Below are positions 7,293-16,366 of a stretch of 20,138 bases of DNA, piece by piece. This stretch comes from JACCYX01 sp964610045. Its GTDB lineage: Bacteria; Chloroflexota; Chloroflexia; Thermomicrobiales; UBA6265. The notes under the pieces are model-generated. The model did no database searches. It was given only the letters and a program-made list of their open reading frames with translations, and was not told the origin of the DNA. The stretch covers positions 1 to 20,138 of the forward strand of contig CAZSUN010000075.1 of NCBI GenBank assembly GCA_964610045.1. Direction: 5' to 3'. The number at the start of each line of letters is the position of its first letter. Position 1 is the first letter of the stretch. Made by a program: the position numbers and the translations under genes.

Positions 7293-7770
7293 GCTGCCCC
7301 CGCCCCGCGAGCGGCTCGATCCCAAGGCCCGGACCATGTGGTACGTCTCGGAGGCGATCGAGATGGCGATCTGGACCGTGGCGGTGGTCGCGATCGCGGT
7401 CGCCCTCACCCGGTACACCGATCTGTCGACCACCTGGGTATGGGGCATCGCCGCCATCGTCCTCGCCGGCAGTCTGATCGACACGATCGTCTCCCCGGGT
7501 ATCCGCTATCGATCCTGGCGGTACGAAATCCGGTCGGACGAGGTCGACCTTCAGCACGGGGTCCTGGTGAAGACCCGGCAGCTGGTGCCCATGTCGCGCA
7601 TCCAGCACGTCGATACCCGGAGCGGGGTATTGCAGCGACAGTTTGGGCTTGCCAGTGTGGTGTTCTACACGGCGGCCGGGGCAATGGAGATTCCGGCGCT
7701 GTCGCCCCCCATCGCGGCCGAGGTACGAAACAGGATCGCCGACCTGGCGAAAGTGCACGATGACCTCTAG
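7255..7770 (+). CDS. bacterial PH-domain (bPH2, YdbS-like) membrane protein
   Basis: The ATG at 7255 is used; the same start also appears in the pre-gap copy at 7100. The 171-residue product has two membrane segments (~32-52 and ~60-80) followed by a bPH2 domain (~87-165) recognisable from 'RYEIRSDEVDLQHGVLVKT' and 'LVPMSRIQHVDTRSGVLQRQ' then 'FGLASVVFYTAAG'. This is the YdbS architecture. The family forms membrane-associated assemblies of unknown function with YdbT-type proteins; homologues in Bacillus protect against some antimicrobial compounds. It overlaps the next gene by 11 bp, indicating translational coupling. Confidence 0.87.
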   Translation: MESDQGQLTGTDPLPPPRERLDPKARTMWYVSEAIEMAIWTVAVVAIAVALTRYTDLSTTWVWGIAAIVLAGSLIDTIVSPGIRYRSWRYEIRSDEVDLQHGVLVKTRQLVPMSRIQHVDTRSGVLQRQFGLASVVFYTAAGAMEIPALSPPIAAEVRNRIADLAKVHDDL

Positions 7771-9367
7771 CCATCCGGATTACTGGCCGGACACCGATCG
7801 CGGTGACGATGGCGGCGAGTGGCAGCAGGCCCACTGGGCGTTCGTCGTCATCGGCGGGCTGCGCAACCTCCGCGGCCTGGTGATCCCGATTGCCTTCGTG
7901 GCGGTGACCCAGGGCATCCGGGGCGCCGCCCAGGATTTCATCTGGCTCATCGTTGCCGTCATCGTCGCCGCGTTCTCGCTTGGCGGCAGTCTGGTGGAGT
8001 GGTGGAACTACCGGTACCGTGTGACCAGCCGCCAGATCGAGTTGCGTTCCGGCATCCTCTCGAAGAACGAGCGGGTGATTCCGTTCGAACGGATCCAGGC
8101 GGTGAACATCACCGAGGCGCCGCTGGAGCGGCTGTTTCACGTTGTCCGGATGCAGGTCGATACGGGAGCGGGCGGGAGCGCTGGTGCGGAAATCGAACTG
8201 CGGTCGCTGGAAGCGAGCACGGCGGCGAGCCTGCGGGCCCAACTCCTTGCCGGCAGGCAACGCCTGCGTGATGGCGACGACACTGGCGCGTTGGATGGGG
8301 GCGAAGCCGGGGCTGTCGAGCCGCTGGTGACAATCGATGATGGTGTGGTCCTGCGACGGCTGACCACCAGGGATTTGCTGATTGCCGGGGCAACCTCCGG
8401 CCGGATCGGGGCTGCCGCCGCCATCGCCGGATTGCTCGCCCAGTTCGGCCAGGAAATGGTGCCGCGCAGCATGTGGGAGCGGGTGCCTTGGGACGGCCTG
8501 GCCGATGCCGCCCGGAGTATCCAGGTGGTGAGCGCCACCCTGTTGGTACTTGGCATCCTGGCTTGGGCGATCTCGATCGTATCGACCGTGCTGACCTACG
8601 GAGGGTTCGAGGTCCGGCAGGCGGACAACCAGTTGTTCCTTCACTATGGCCTGCTCGATCGGCGACGGGTGACGGTACCCGTACGACGCATCCAGGCGAT
8701 CAGGGTGGTCGAAACGCTGATGCGACAACCGTTCGGCTACGCCGAGGTTCTGTTCGACCTTGCTGGGCAGGGCGAGGACTCCGGCGGCAAGGGCACCCTC
8801 TTCCCGATCCTGCCGAAGCGGGAGGTTCACGCCCTGCTCGCGGCCGCCTGCCCCGCTTTCGCTGCTGATCTCGAACCGGCTGGACTGCGCCGCTTGCCGG
8901 GACGCGCCCGGCGGCGCTACATCGTTGCAGCCCTGATGGGATGGGTGGTGCTGGTGGTTGTGTTGGCGGTCGTGACCTGGCTGTTCCTCGACATTCCCGG
9001 CTGGTGGGTACCCTCCGCATTGTTGGCAACGCCTGTGTTCGCCCTGTTCGGAAACCTGCGATTCCGTGACGCCGGCTGGCTCGTCGAAGGTGGCCGGTTC
9101 CTGATCCGGTGGCGGGGAGTGGCTCGTGTGACGGCGATTACCCAGGTGCGGCGGCTCCAGTTCCGTGAGGTGACGGCGGATCCATTCCAGCGTCGCGCCA
9201 ATCTGGCGACCTTCCGCACGGCGGTCGCGTCCGGTAGTGGGGGCGATGGGTTCAGCCTGCCTCACCTCGACCGGGATGAGGCAGAGTCGCTGGCGTCGGT
9301 GCTTGGGCGACGACGACCGCCTGTTCCTCCGGTGGACGCACGTTCCGGAACAGCGCGAACAGCGTGA
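7760..9367 (+). CDS. three-domain bacterial PH (YdbT-like) membrane protein
   Basis: The ATG at 7760 lies inside the end of the preceding gene. The 535-residue product repeats the unit 'two membrane segments + bPH2 domain' three times: domains near 83-160 ('YRVTSRQIELRSGILSKNER'), 281-362 ('FEVRQADNQLFLHYGLLDRR') and 437-515 ('DAGWLVEGGRFLIRWRGVAR'). Each contains the Pro-x-x-Arg-Ile-Gln-type or equivalent segment (Ile-Pro-Phe-Glu-Arg-Ile-Gln-Ala; Val-Pro-Val-Arg-Arg-Ile-Gln-Ala; Ala-Ile-Thr-Gln-Val-Arg-Arg). This matches YdbT. Together with the YdbS-like gene it likely forms one membrane complex with four PH folds. The C-terminal ~25 residues are Arg/Pro-rich and lie in the 116-bp antisense overlap with the MFS gene. 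Confidence 0.88.
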   Translation: MTSSHPDYWPDTDRGDDGGEWQQAHWAFVVIGGLRNLRGLVIPIAFVAVTQGIRGAAQDFIWLIVAVIVAAFSLGGSLVEWWNYRYRVTSRQIELRSGILSKNERVIPFERIQAVNITEAPLERLFHVVRMQVDTGAGGSAGAEIELRSLEASTAASLRAQLLAGRQRLRDGDDTGALDGGEAGAVEPLVTIDDGVVLRRLTTRDLLIAGATSGRIGAAAAIAGLLAQFGQEMVPRSMWERVPWDGLADAARSIQVVSATLLVLGILAWAISIVSTVLTYGGFEVRQADNQLFLHYGLLDRRRVTVPVRRIQAIRVVETLMRQPFGYAEVLFDLAGQGEDSGGKGTLFPILPKREVHALLAAACPAFAADLEPAGLRRLPGRARRRYIVAALMGWVVLVVVLAVVTWLFLDIPGWWVPSALLATPVFALFGNLRFRDAGWLVEGGRFLIRWRGVARVTAITQVRRLQFREVTADPFQRRANLATFRTAVASGSGGDGFSLPHLDRDEAESLASVLGRRRPPVPPVDARSGTARTA

Positions 9368-10589
9368 CGTCGTAGCAGGATTTCAGGGCGCCGGCGATCA
9401 GGAGCGGCCAGCCGAAGGCGGTCACCCCCAGGAGGGAGCCTGCCAGCAGCGGGCTGAGTGCCGTCGCCAGCGATTTCGGCACCGTCGTGATGCTGGCGGC
9501 CGCGGCCCGTTCCGGGGGAGTGACCACGGCCATGACGTACGAGGTCCGGGCCGGAACATCCATCTGGGAGAGGGCGCTGCGCGCCAGCAGGCAGGCGATG
9601 GCCAGCGGTAATGACGGCATGAATGGCGTCAACATCAGGAACACGTTGGCCGGCAGGTGGGTGAAGACCATCGTGTTAACCAGGCCGATCTTGCGGGCGA
9701 GCACCGGCGCCAGGAGTTGCGACCCTGCCGCGAGGAGCCCGGTCCAGAAGAAAATGGTGCCGGCGGTCGCCACCGAGAGATCGAACCGGAGGAACAACCA
9801 CAGCGCGATCACCGATTGCAGCGCCAACCCGCTGGCGAACGAATCGATGCTGAAGAGGGCGGCGAGACGGTAGACCGCCTTCTTCGATGGCCCGAGCCGG
9901 GAGGCGCGATCGACGGCACTCGGCTCGATCCGGGGCGAAAGGTGGCGGTAGAGCCACATGACGACGATCCCGATCAGGGCGTAGGTGACGAACATGCCGC
10001 TGACCGTGCGGGCAACCGGGATGTTGAACCAGTGGGCGAAGAGATCGGGCAGCCCGGCCGAAAGCGCACCGACCGCCGCGACGAGCGACCCTACCAGGGA
10101 GTAGCGAGCGAACAGCGACGTGCGATTGGTTACTGGGGTCGTTTGCGGCAACAGGGATTGCTCGGTCGGCAGGAAGACGCTGACATCCCCGGATGACGGG
10201 TTGAGTGTGCCAACAAAAGCGACGATCAGCAGTGGCCAGAAGCCATCGAGAAAGGCGAAACCGAGGCCCGTGGCGATCATGAGGGCACTCGCGCGGATCA
10301 GCAGGCTGCGGCGAGGCCAGCGTCCCGCCAGGTTGCCCACCATCAGCGTCAGCGCGGCCGATCCGAGCAGCGTGGCGGTCGTCAGGATACCGATGCGGAC
10401 GGCGGAAAATCCGAGCATGGAGAGGTGAAGCGGCAGCAGTACGCTCACGAACCCATCGCCATAGGCGCGGAGGCCCCGGGCGGCGAGCAGGATGCCGGCA
10501 TCGCTGCTGGTGCCGTCGGGCAGGAACCTCAGGCGACGGTGCGGGGCGATGGGGTTCTGGTCAACTGTTCGGTCTGTCACCCGGCGCAT
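9252..10589 (-). CDS. MFS transporter
   Basis: 445 residues with about twelve hydrophobic segments. The N-half has 'LLAARGLRAYGDGFVSVLLP' and a loop 'GNLAGRWPRRSLLIRASALM' typical of the MFS loop 2-3 region; the C-half repeats the pattern with 'LARKIGLVNTMVFTHLPANV'. 'DVPARTSYVMAVVTPPERAA' resembles the C-half of drug/metabolite efflux members. The substrate is unknown. The ATG at 10589 has no clear Shine-Dalgarno site, so the start is uncertain. The gene begins 39 bp after the stop of the small membrane protein gene upstream and is probably cotranscribed with it. Its last ~38 codons overlap the end of the PH-domain gene on the other strand. Confidence 0.85.
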   Translation of the reverse strand: MRRVTDRTVDQNPIAPHRRLRFLPDGTSSDAGILLAARGLRAYGDGFVSVLLPLHLSMLGFSAVRIGILTTATLLGSAALTLMVGNLAGRWPRRSLLIRASALMIATGLGFAFLDGFWPLLIVAFVGTLNPSSGDVSVFLPTEQSLLPQTTPVTNRTSLFARYSLVGSLVAAVGALSAGLPDLFAHWFNIPVARTVSGMFVTYALIGIVVMWLYRHLSPRIEPSAVDRASRLGPSKKAVYRLAALFSIDSFASGLALQSVIALWLFLRFDLSVATAGTIFFWTGLLAAGSQLLAPVLARKIGLVNTMVFTHLPANVFLMLTPFMPSLPLAIACLLARSALSQMDVPARTSYVMAVVTPPERAAAASITTVPKSLATALSPLLAGSLLGVTAFGWPLLIAGALKSCYDVTLFALFRNVRPPEEQAVVVAQAPTPATLPHPGRGEAG

Positions 10590-10628
10590 GCCATTCGACG
10601 TTGGGCGCTCACGCCGGGATGCTGCATG

Positions 10629-11144
10629 CTATCCAACCGTGATTTTCGGTTCGGAGTCGCGCTTCTGTGCGTAGTCGCCGCCCCACTCGGTGTCGTCCCA
10701 GCCCCACTTCGTCTGCTCGCGCCGGTCATCGAAGATCGAGCCCCAGCGAAACGCCGATCCCGCCTTCTCGGCATCGTTGGCGGCAAACGCCGAACCCCAT
10801 TCGAGCGAGGAGTCCTCGTGGCGGTACGCGGCATCGCGATCGAAGCCGGTACGGGATGGACTGGCCGCGGGTGGGGGAGGCGCCTGTTCCATTCCCATCC
10901 AGGCGGGTTGACCGAACGGGAACGGATTGACTTCCGGTTGTCGCTGCCACGGCTCCACCTGCGGCGTAGCGGTCGCAGGCTGTTCAGGTGGACGCCTTGC
11001 GGTGGATGATTTCGCCTTGTCCTTGCGGGAGAGGAGGTTGACGATGGCGAAGATCGCGATGGGCAGGAAGAATCCGAGGCTGGAAACGACCCGGATCGCC
11101 CACTCAATGGCGTCCTGGACCTGGCTGGATACATCGAATGTCAC
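10629..11144 (-). CDS. single-pass membrane protein with Trp-Gly motifs, function unknown
   Basis: The GTG at 11144 is chosen because AAAGGAGAG precedes it by about 8 bases. The 171-residue product has one membrane segment near residues 22-40 ('SLGFFLPIAIFAIVNLLSRK'), a basic stop-transfer sequence, a Pro/Gln-rich linker (~48-95), and a C-terminal region with repeated Trp-Gly units: 'SLEWGSAFAAND', 'AFRWGSIFDDRR', 'KWGWDDTEWGGDYAQ'. No family is recognised. The membrane segment and positive residues after it suggest a cytoplasmic C-terminus. It leads into the MFS gene and is divergent from the sigma-factor operon, with 366 bp between the starts. Confidence 0.75.
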   Translation of the reverse strand: MTFDVSSQVQDAIEWAIRVVSSLGFFLPIAIFAIVNLLSRKDKAKSSTARRPPEQPATATPQVEPWQRQPEVNPFPFGQPAWMGMEQAPPPPAASPSRTGFDRDAAYRHEDSSLEWGSAFAANDAEKAGSAFRWGSIFDDRREQTKWGWDDTEWGGDYAQKRDSEPKITVG

Positions 11145-11211
11145 GTCGCGTCTCTCCTTTGTCCTGAAGTGAAGTATAGATCGTCAGAGGTGCGGGTGGA
11201 TCAAGAAATGG

Positions 11212-11320
11212 GTGATGCGTTTTCGGCCTGCATTTCCGCATGTATCCCCGTTTGCCCCGAAACGACGGGGAATCAGAAATGCGGACTCGACGAGGAAGCG
11301 TCCGGTATTCCGCATTTGCG
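11212..11320 (+). repeat. ~105-bp dispersed repeat, copy A
   Basis: This matches 4441-4545 read on the minus strand. It contains internal complementarity: CCCCGT against ACGGGG around 11245-11270, and AAATGCGG (from 11277) against CCGCATTT (from 11310). It could therefore fold as RNA or as a cruciform. It lies between divergent genes and overlaps no credible coding sequence. Confidence 0.7.
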
Positions 11321-11407
11321 CCACCGGGAGACCTGCCCGTGACGGACCTTGCGTGAGTGTCCGTACCCGAATGAACGCGAGGATTCGGAGTATGTGCGCC
11401 AGGGAGA

Positions 11408-11433
11408 GGAACGAGCGGGCCAGTGCGCACGTC
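11408..11433 (+). promoter_or_regulatory. possible ECF-type promoter of the sigma operon
   Basis: GGAAC (11408-11412) is followed after 17 bases by CGTC (11430-11433), the general -35/-10 pattern of many ECF sigma factors. It is about 75 bp before the sigma-factor start, which would fit autoregulation. Such short motifs occur by chance in GC-rich DNA, so this is weak. Confidence 0.3.
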
Positions 11434-11510
11434 GAGCCGGGGAACCGGATGGTCTACCCCGTCCACTCGAGAAATGAACCGACCACGCGATTTCTGCAAC
11501 AGGGCTGGTG

Positions 11511-12092
11511 ATGGCGAACGATGCTGACCTCACCACCCGAAGACTGCACAGCAGCGAGAGGACTGATGATCGTGCCCTGATCGCCGCCATCGCGAATGGG
11601 GATGAACGAGCGTTGCGCGCGATCTACGACCGCGATGCGCCCTGGCTGGCGGCCCGGCTACGTCGCCTGCTGCCCGCCCACGCCGTGGAGGACGTGCTGC
11701 AGGAGACCTTCCTCGCCATCTGGCACGGCGCTGCTCGCTTTCAGGGCACAGGAGATGCCGGGGCGTGGTGTTGGGGAATAGCCCGGCGCCAGGCCGCGCT
11801 CTGGCAGCGACGGAATGGTCAACCCGTCGTTCCATTCGATGAAGCGCTGCTGGAAGCCCGGAGCGACCCCGCCCACGAGGCAGTCGTCAGGATCGACGTG
11901 CAGCAGGCGTTCGCGGCGGCCGGGAGACCAGGTAGTCCAGGCCGTGACCTCGCCAGGCGGGCATTCGTCAACGACCAGCCGATTGCGGAGATCGCCCGCG
12001 ATCTCGACATTCCGGCTGGCACGGTCAAGAGCCGGATCCACGCCTTGCGGCGAACGATCAGGCAATCGCTCGGAAAGGAGGTTGCGTCTTGA
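11511..12092 (+). CDS. ECF-type RNA polymerase sigma factor
   Basis: 193 residues from the ATG at 11511 (a GTG three bases earlier is in frame and possible). Region 2 is recognisable at ~23-95 with 'EDVLQETFLAIWHGAARFQG' at the core-binding/-10 recognition part. Region 4 lies at ~128-185 with 'AEIARDLDIPAGTVKSRIHA' as the helix-turn-helix. Regions 1.1 and 3 are absent, so it belongs to the extracytoplasmic-function class. The linker between the domains is short. It is the first gene of a five-gene unit; the next start overlaps its stop by 4 bases, behind AGGAGG (12076-12081). Linkage to ABC-transporter genes suggests it controls this operon and perhaps other envelope genes. Confidence 0.88.
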   Translation: MANDADLTTRRLHSSERTDDRALIAAIANGDERALRAIYDRDAPWLAARLRRLLPAHAVEDVLQETFLAIWHGAARFQGTGDAGAWCWGIARRQAALWQRRNGQPVVPFDEALLEARSDPAHEAVVRIDVQQAFAAAGRPGSPGRDLARRAFVNDQPIAEIARDLDIPAGTVKSRIHALRRTIRQSLGKEVAS

Positions 12093-12834
12093 TTCGCGAC
12101 ACTCATCACCTCCCGGCGTCCGGGAACGGCCCGCAGGCGCCCGATGTCGATCTGGACCGTGTCTGGCAGGGTATCGAGAGCGAGATCTGGGCACAACCGG
12201 TGACTCAGGTCGAGCGGACCGCGGGATCGGTGTTGCACTCCCCGGCGCTCGCACGCGCACTCTGCACGACACCGTCCCTGTTCCTCTCCTGGCTCCTTGC
12301 CAGCGTCGCCGTGTTCGCGGTGGGGGCGGTCGCTACCCGCTGGATCGGGCAACCGCTCGTCCCGCTGCTGGCGCCGGCTGTGGCTGCCATCGCGGTCGCG
12401 TTTTCATACGGCGCCGGGGCGGACCCAGCGTACGAAATAGTCCGGACGATGCCCACACCGGCCCGGATGATCCTGCTCGTGCGGGTTGTCGCGGTGGTGG
12501 CGACCAACGTGCTGATCGGGATGCTGGCGAGTGCCCTGGCGCCGTCGATCGCGGGGATCACCAGCCTGTGGCTGCTTCCGATGCTGGCGATCGCGCTGCT
12601 GGCGCTGGCCATTGCGGTGACGACGCACAGCGCAACCACGGGTGGAGTCGTCTCCCTGGCGGTCTGGGGGTCCGTGCTCGTGGCAAGCGACCTGCGACGA
12701 AACGATGTCGCTGCCGCAGTCACGGCCACGACCCTGCAGGAACTGGCGCCGTTGTATGTGGGCGTGACGATTGTCTCGGTTTTGGTAGTTTGGTGGATGA
12801 GTGGCGATGGTGCGCGTCGCCGGGAGATGGCCGG

Positions 12835-12844
<10 letters not shown>
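12089..12844 (+). CDS. membrane protein with cytosolic N-terminus; candidate anti-sigma/permease-like partner
   Basis: The TTG at 12089 overlaps the sigma stop and has AGGAGG 7 bases upstream, so a TTG start is well supported. The 251-residue product has ~60 hydrophilic N-terminal residues containing 'DVDLDRVWQGIESEIWAQPV', then about six membrane segments. 'GADPAYEIVRTMPTPARMIL' after the second segment resembles a conserved cytosolic loop in membrane proteins encoded between ECF sigma and ABC-ATPase genes in other Actinobacteria and Chloroflexota, where the N-terminus is often a zinc-binding anti-sigma domain. Here no His-x3-Cys-x2-Cys motif is present. By position it may bind the sigma factor through its N-terminus or act as a transport subunit; both are inferences. 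Confidence 0.7.
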
Positions 12845-13652
<808 letters not shown>

Positions 13653-13656
<4 letters not shown>

Positions 13657-15128
13657 GCAGCCTCTACGGAGCGATCGCGACCCCGGCCCGCCGTCCCAGG
13701 GTTCCTCCAGTGCCGCGAGATCGGGCCGCCGCCTTGCTGCGGTTGCTCTGGATCGAGATCCGCCGGTCGCAAGGCATCTGGCTCGTTCCGCTGATGGTTT
13801 GCCTGGGACTTTTTGCCTCTCTCAACTATTCGAACGAGGGGGTGGTGTTCTGGGAGGATCTCAACAACCGCACGGTCCAGACCTATACGGTGATCGGGCC
13901 CCTGGCGGCAGCGCTCGCTGCCTGGCTTGCCGGCCGCAACCGGCGCCAGCGATTGCAGGGGCTGGCGTCGACCATGCCCGGCACCGGGTTCCAGCGTGAT
14001 CTGCTCACCTGGTTGACGGCCTCGTTCTGGGGAGCCGTTGGCTACGGCATTGTGTTCGGTTGGCTGGGTTGGCAGGGATTCTGGCAGGCAACATGGGGCG
14101 GGCCAGAGCCATTGTTACTGCTTACCGGTCTCCTCGCGATCATGCTCTTCGCAGCCATCGGCGTGGGGATCGGGCGATTCGTCAACAGTCGCTTCGCGGC
14201 GCTGCTTGCGCTGATCGTGACCTTCATGCTTACCATCGGTTCGGATGCGTTCAAGGTCTCCGAGGGAATGGACGGATATCGCCAGCCGCTGAAGCTGTTG
14301 CTTCCGTGGGGGCTCGTCTCCGATGGGTATCCGCATGTGTTTTACGGATCGTTCGCGCCGTTCGTTCCCGAGATGGTCGTCTGGCTGATTGGCTTGATTG
14401 GCGTTGTCCTCACGATTCTTGCCCTGCTGCGACGCCCGGCTGCGATCTCAGTCGCCATGCTGGCGGTGTCGATCGTGGTGGCGGGTGCAGGAGCGGGAAA
14501 CCTGGTGCGGCCCGGCAGTGAACCATGGAGCGGGACCGCCGGTCAGCCGGTTGCTTTCGAGTGGTCGTGCCGCTCGGTTGCCGAAGTCGAGGTCTGCCTG
14601 CACCCTGCCTGGAATGCGGTGCTCGACGAAGTCAGCACAACCGTGGCGACCATGATCGAACCGGTGGCTGGGCTCGATGGGGTGCCCACGAGATGGGTCC
14701 AGGGCTCGCCGCTCCGGCCTGAGCCGGGTGAAGGCGTCCTCTGGCAGATTCAGCCGGAGGCGCTGGCATGGGCGGTGGCAGATGTGCTCTTTCCATACGG
14801 GGCCAACGGCGACTACGTGCAGATGCGACCCGCATCGCAGCTCGTGATCCTGTCCTGGTTGCTTGCCAGGGGAGAGACAGGCGAGATGGCTGGCTTCTGG
14901 GACGGCTGGCCATTCGGCTGGCCGCTGGAAGTTCCCTTCGCGGGGTCGTCCGGGGATGGCGATGACTGGTTCCAGCCCGACGAAGCGGCGCTGGCGGCGA
15001 TCACCCCCGCATTCCAGGCTGCCGTCGACCGGTTTTCCGCGTTGTCGCCGGACGAGCAGCGCGCCTGGCTGGAGGCGAACTGGGACGCGCTCCGCGCCGG
15101 TGAGATCGCACTGGACGAGATGCCATGA
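13653..15128 (+). CDS. ABC-2-like permease with large extracytoplasmic C-terminal domain
   Basis: It starts in an ATGA overlap with the ATPase gene. The 491-residue product has about seven membrane segments (near 41-60, 78-94, 118-138, 153-175, 181-196, 239-257 and 263-283). The basic N-terminus indicates an inside start, which puts the ~205-residue C-terminal region outside. That region holds two Cys (306 and 315, in 'WSCRSVAEVEVCLHP'), possibly a disulfide, and many aromatic residues ('GFWDGWPFGWPLEVPF'). 'LQGLASTMPGTGFQRDLLTW' resembles the coupling loop of ABC-2 permeases. It likely forms the pore or a large accessory subunit of the exporter; the substrate is unknown. Confidence 0.75.
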
Positions 15129-15832
15129 TCTCGGGCCTCACCCGAAGCAGGACCGGTGAGTCATTGCTGTCGGGTTCGCAGCGCTTGGTCCTGCTCTACG
15201 TTCGGGGGCAGGGGCTGCTTGTGACGCTGCTGATGGTGGTTGCGATTTGCCTGGCTGCGATTCCACTCCGTCAGTGGGCATCGTTCGACGACTGGGGGAG
15301 CTGGGGCACCTTCGAGCAACTCAAGCAGTTCGCCATGGTGCAGGTGGTACCGGCCCTCGCAGCGGCGGTGATTGGGGTCAGTGCCTGGTCACCCCTGGCT
15401 GAGACCGAGCGGACGTCGGTCTCAGCCCTGCCCAAGCTACGGGTAATCCATTTCGGCGGTCTGCTGGCGGTCTGCATACTGCTGGTCTGGCTGGGATTCG
15501 TTATGTGGGAGTCCCGATCGCCTGGGATTGCCCTCGAATGGGTGGCGGTTCGCAACACGATCGGCTACGTGGGGCTGGGACTGCTCGCCACTCGCCTGAT
15601 CGATCCGCGCCTGAGCTGGCTGGCGCCGCTGACGTGGTGCGCGGTGGCAGTGTCCGGAGCGATGTTCACGCCAATCGAGCGTCTCTGGATGGAACCGGGT
15701 TGGCAGTGGAGCGGGCTGCGGTCGGATTCGGCGGTCGGGTGGGCGGTCGCGCTGATCCTGGGAGGAGCTGGATTGGTTGCCGGAGTGTGTTTCAGGGCTC
15801 GCGACGGCGGTGTCGGTCCGGGCGACGGTTGA
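15125..15832 (+). CDS. polytopic membrane protein, probable second exporter subunit
   Basis: It begins in an ATGA overlap with the preceding gene. The 235-residue product has about six hydrophobic segments. The N-terminal half contains 'LLYVRGQGLLVTLLMVVAIC' and a Trp-rich extracytoplasmic loop ('RQWASFDDWGSWGTFEQLKQ'). 'SAWSPLAETERTSVSALPKL' after the second or third segment is placed like the cytosolic coupling loop of ABC-2 permeases. No family is confidently recognised, but fourfold translational coupling to an ATPase and permease makes a transporter subunit the simplest reading. It ends 9 bp from the stop of a convergent gene. Confidence 0.65.
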   Translation: MISGLTRSRTGESLLSGSQRLVLLYVRGQGLLVTLLMVVAICLAAIPLRQWASFDDWGSWGTFEQLKQFAMVQVVPALAAAVIGVSAWSPLAETERTSVSALPKLRVIHFGGLLAVCILLVWLGFVMWESRSPGIALEWVAVRNTIGYVGLGLLATRLIDPRLSWLAPLTWCAVAVSGAMFTPIERLWMEPGWQWSGLRSDSAVGWAVALILGGAGLVAGVCFRARDGGVGPGDG

Positions 15833-15841
15833 GGTTGTGGG

Positions 15842-16273
15842 TTATCTGATAGCCTTGCGTGCCAATGCAATCGAGACGATCGCTTCCGTGGCGGCGAAGA
15901 GGATATCCGGGAGGACGGTTGCGAACCTCGCCCGGCCTTCCGTCGCGACCGTGGCGGCAACTGCCGCCGACGCTCCGCCGGCTATGACCGGCAGCACGAG
16001 GCGCTCGCCGTTCACGTGGGCGAGCAGGGCAGCGTTGCCGGCACCCATGACGACGCGACCGCCGAGTGGGCCAGGTGTGGTGCGCGGTGGCAACGTTGGA
16101 ACGAACGCGTTGGCTCCCATTTCGACAACAGCGCATACCGCGGCCAGTCTCGCGATCCACGGGGAGCGCAGGAGCCTGGGCAATCGCTCGGAGGGGGTGT
16201 TGATGAGGATCGCAGCCAGGCCGGAGTTCGAAAGGATGCCGGTGGCTGCGCCGATCAGGATGCTGCGTTTCAT
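15842..16273 (-). CDS. small membrane protein, DUF4126-like
   Basis: The ATG at 16273 has GGAAGGA about 5 bases upstream. The 143-residue product is largely hydrophobic, with a short first segment ('ILIGAATGILSNSGLAAILI') and a later pair of helices. 'SPWIARLAAVCAVVEMGANA' followed by 'VPTLPPRTTPGPLGGRVVMG' resembles the DUF4126 family, whose members are usually somewhat longer. Function is unknown. It lies 93 bp downstream of asd on the same strand, with a palindromic repeat between, so readthrough from lysC-asd is possible. Confidence 0.65.
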   Translation of the reverse strand: MKRSILIGAATGILSNSGLAAILINTPSERLPRLLRSPWIARLAAVCAVVEMGANAFVPTLPPRTTPGPLGGRVVMGAGNAALLAHVNGERLVLPVIAGGASAAVAATVATEGRARFATVLPDILFAATEAIVSIALARKAIR

Positions 16274-16308
16274 GGATTCCTTCCGTAGCTGGCTCGGAGT
16301 CGCCTATC

Positions 16309-16335
16309 CAGGGTCGCCACGGGGGCGACCCCTAC
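16309..16335 (-). repeat. GTAGGG palindromic repeat, downstream of asd
   Basis: The stem GGGTCGCC (16311-16318) pairs with GGCGACCC (16324-16331). Read on the minus strand it begins GTAGGGGTCGCC and matches the repeat at 17469-17496 in inverted orientation. Confidence 0.65.
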
Positions 16336-16366
16336 AAACGCTCGGTACGATCCAGAGTTAGCTCGT

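Larger units (their letters stand above)
11145..11510. other. divergent intergenic region between the WG-motif gene and sigma operon
   Basis: About 366 bp without a credible gene. It holds copy A of the ~105-bp repeat (11212-11320) and a possible ECF-type promoter (11408-11433) for the rightward sigma operon. Frames on both strands read through the repeat and are composition artefacts. Confidence 0.6.

Noticed and set aside
7406..9265. Minus-strand frame of 619 codons opposite the PH-domain genes
   Set aside because: Composition rich in Arg/Pro/Gln/His; the plus strand has four recognisable PH domains.
11820..12000. Frameshift in the sigma factor between regions 2 and 4
   Set aside because: The linker is short and odd, but both domains are in one frame and no homologous segment appears in another frame.
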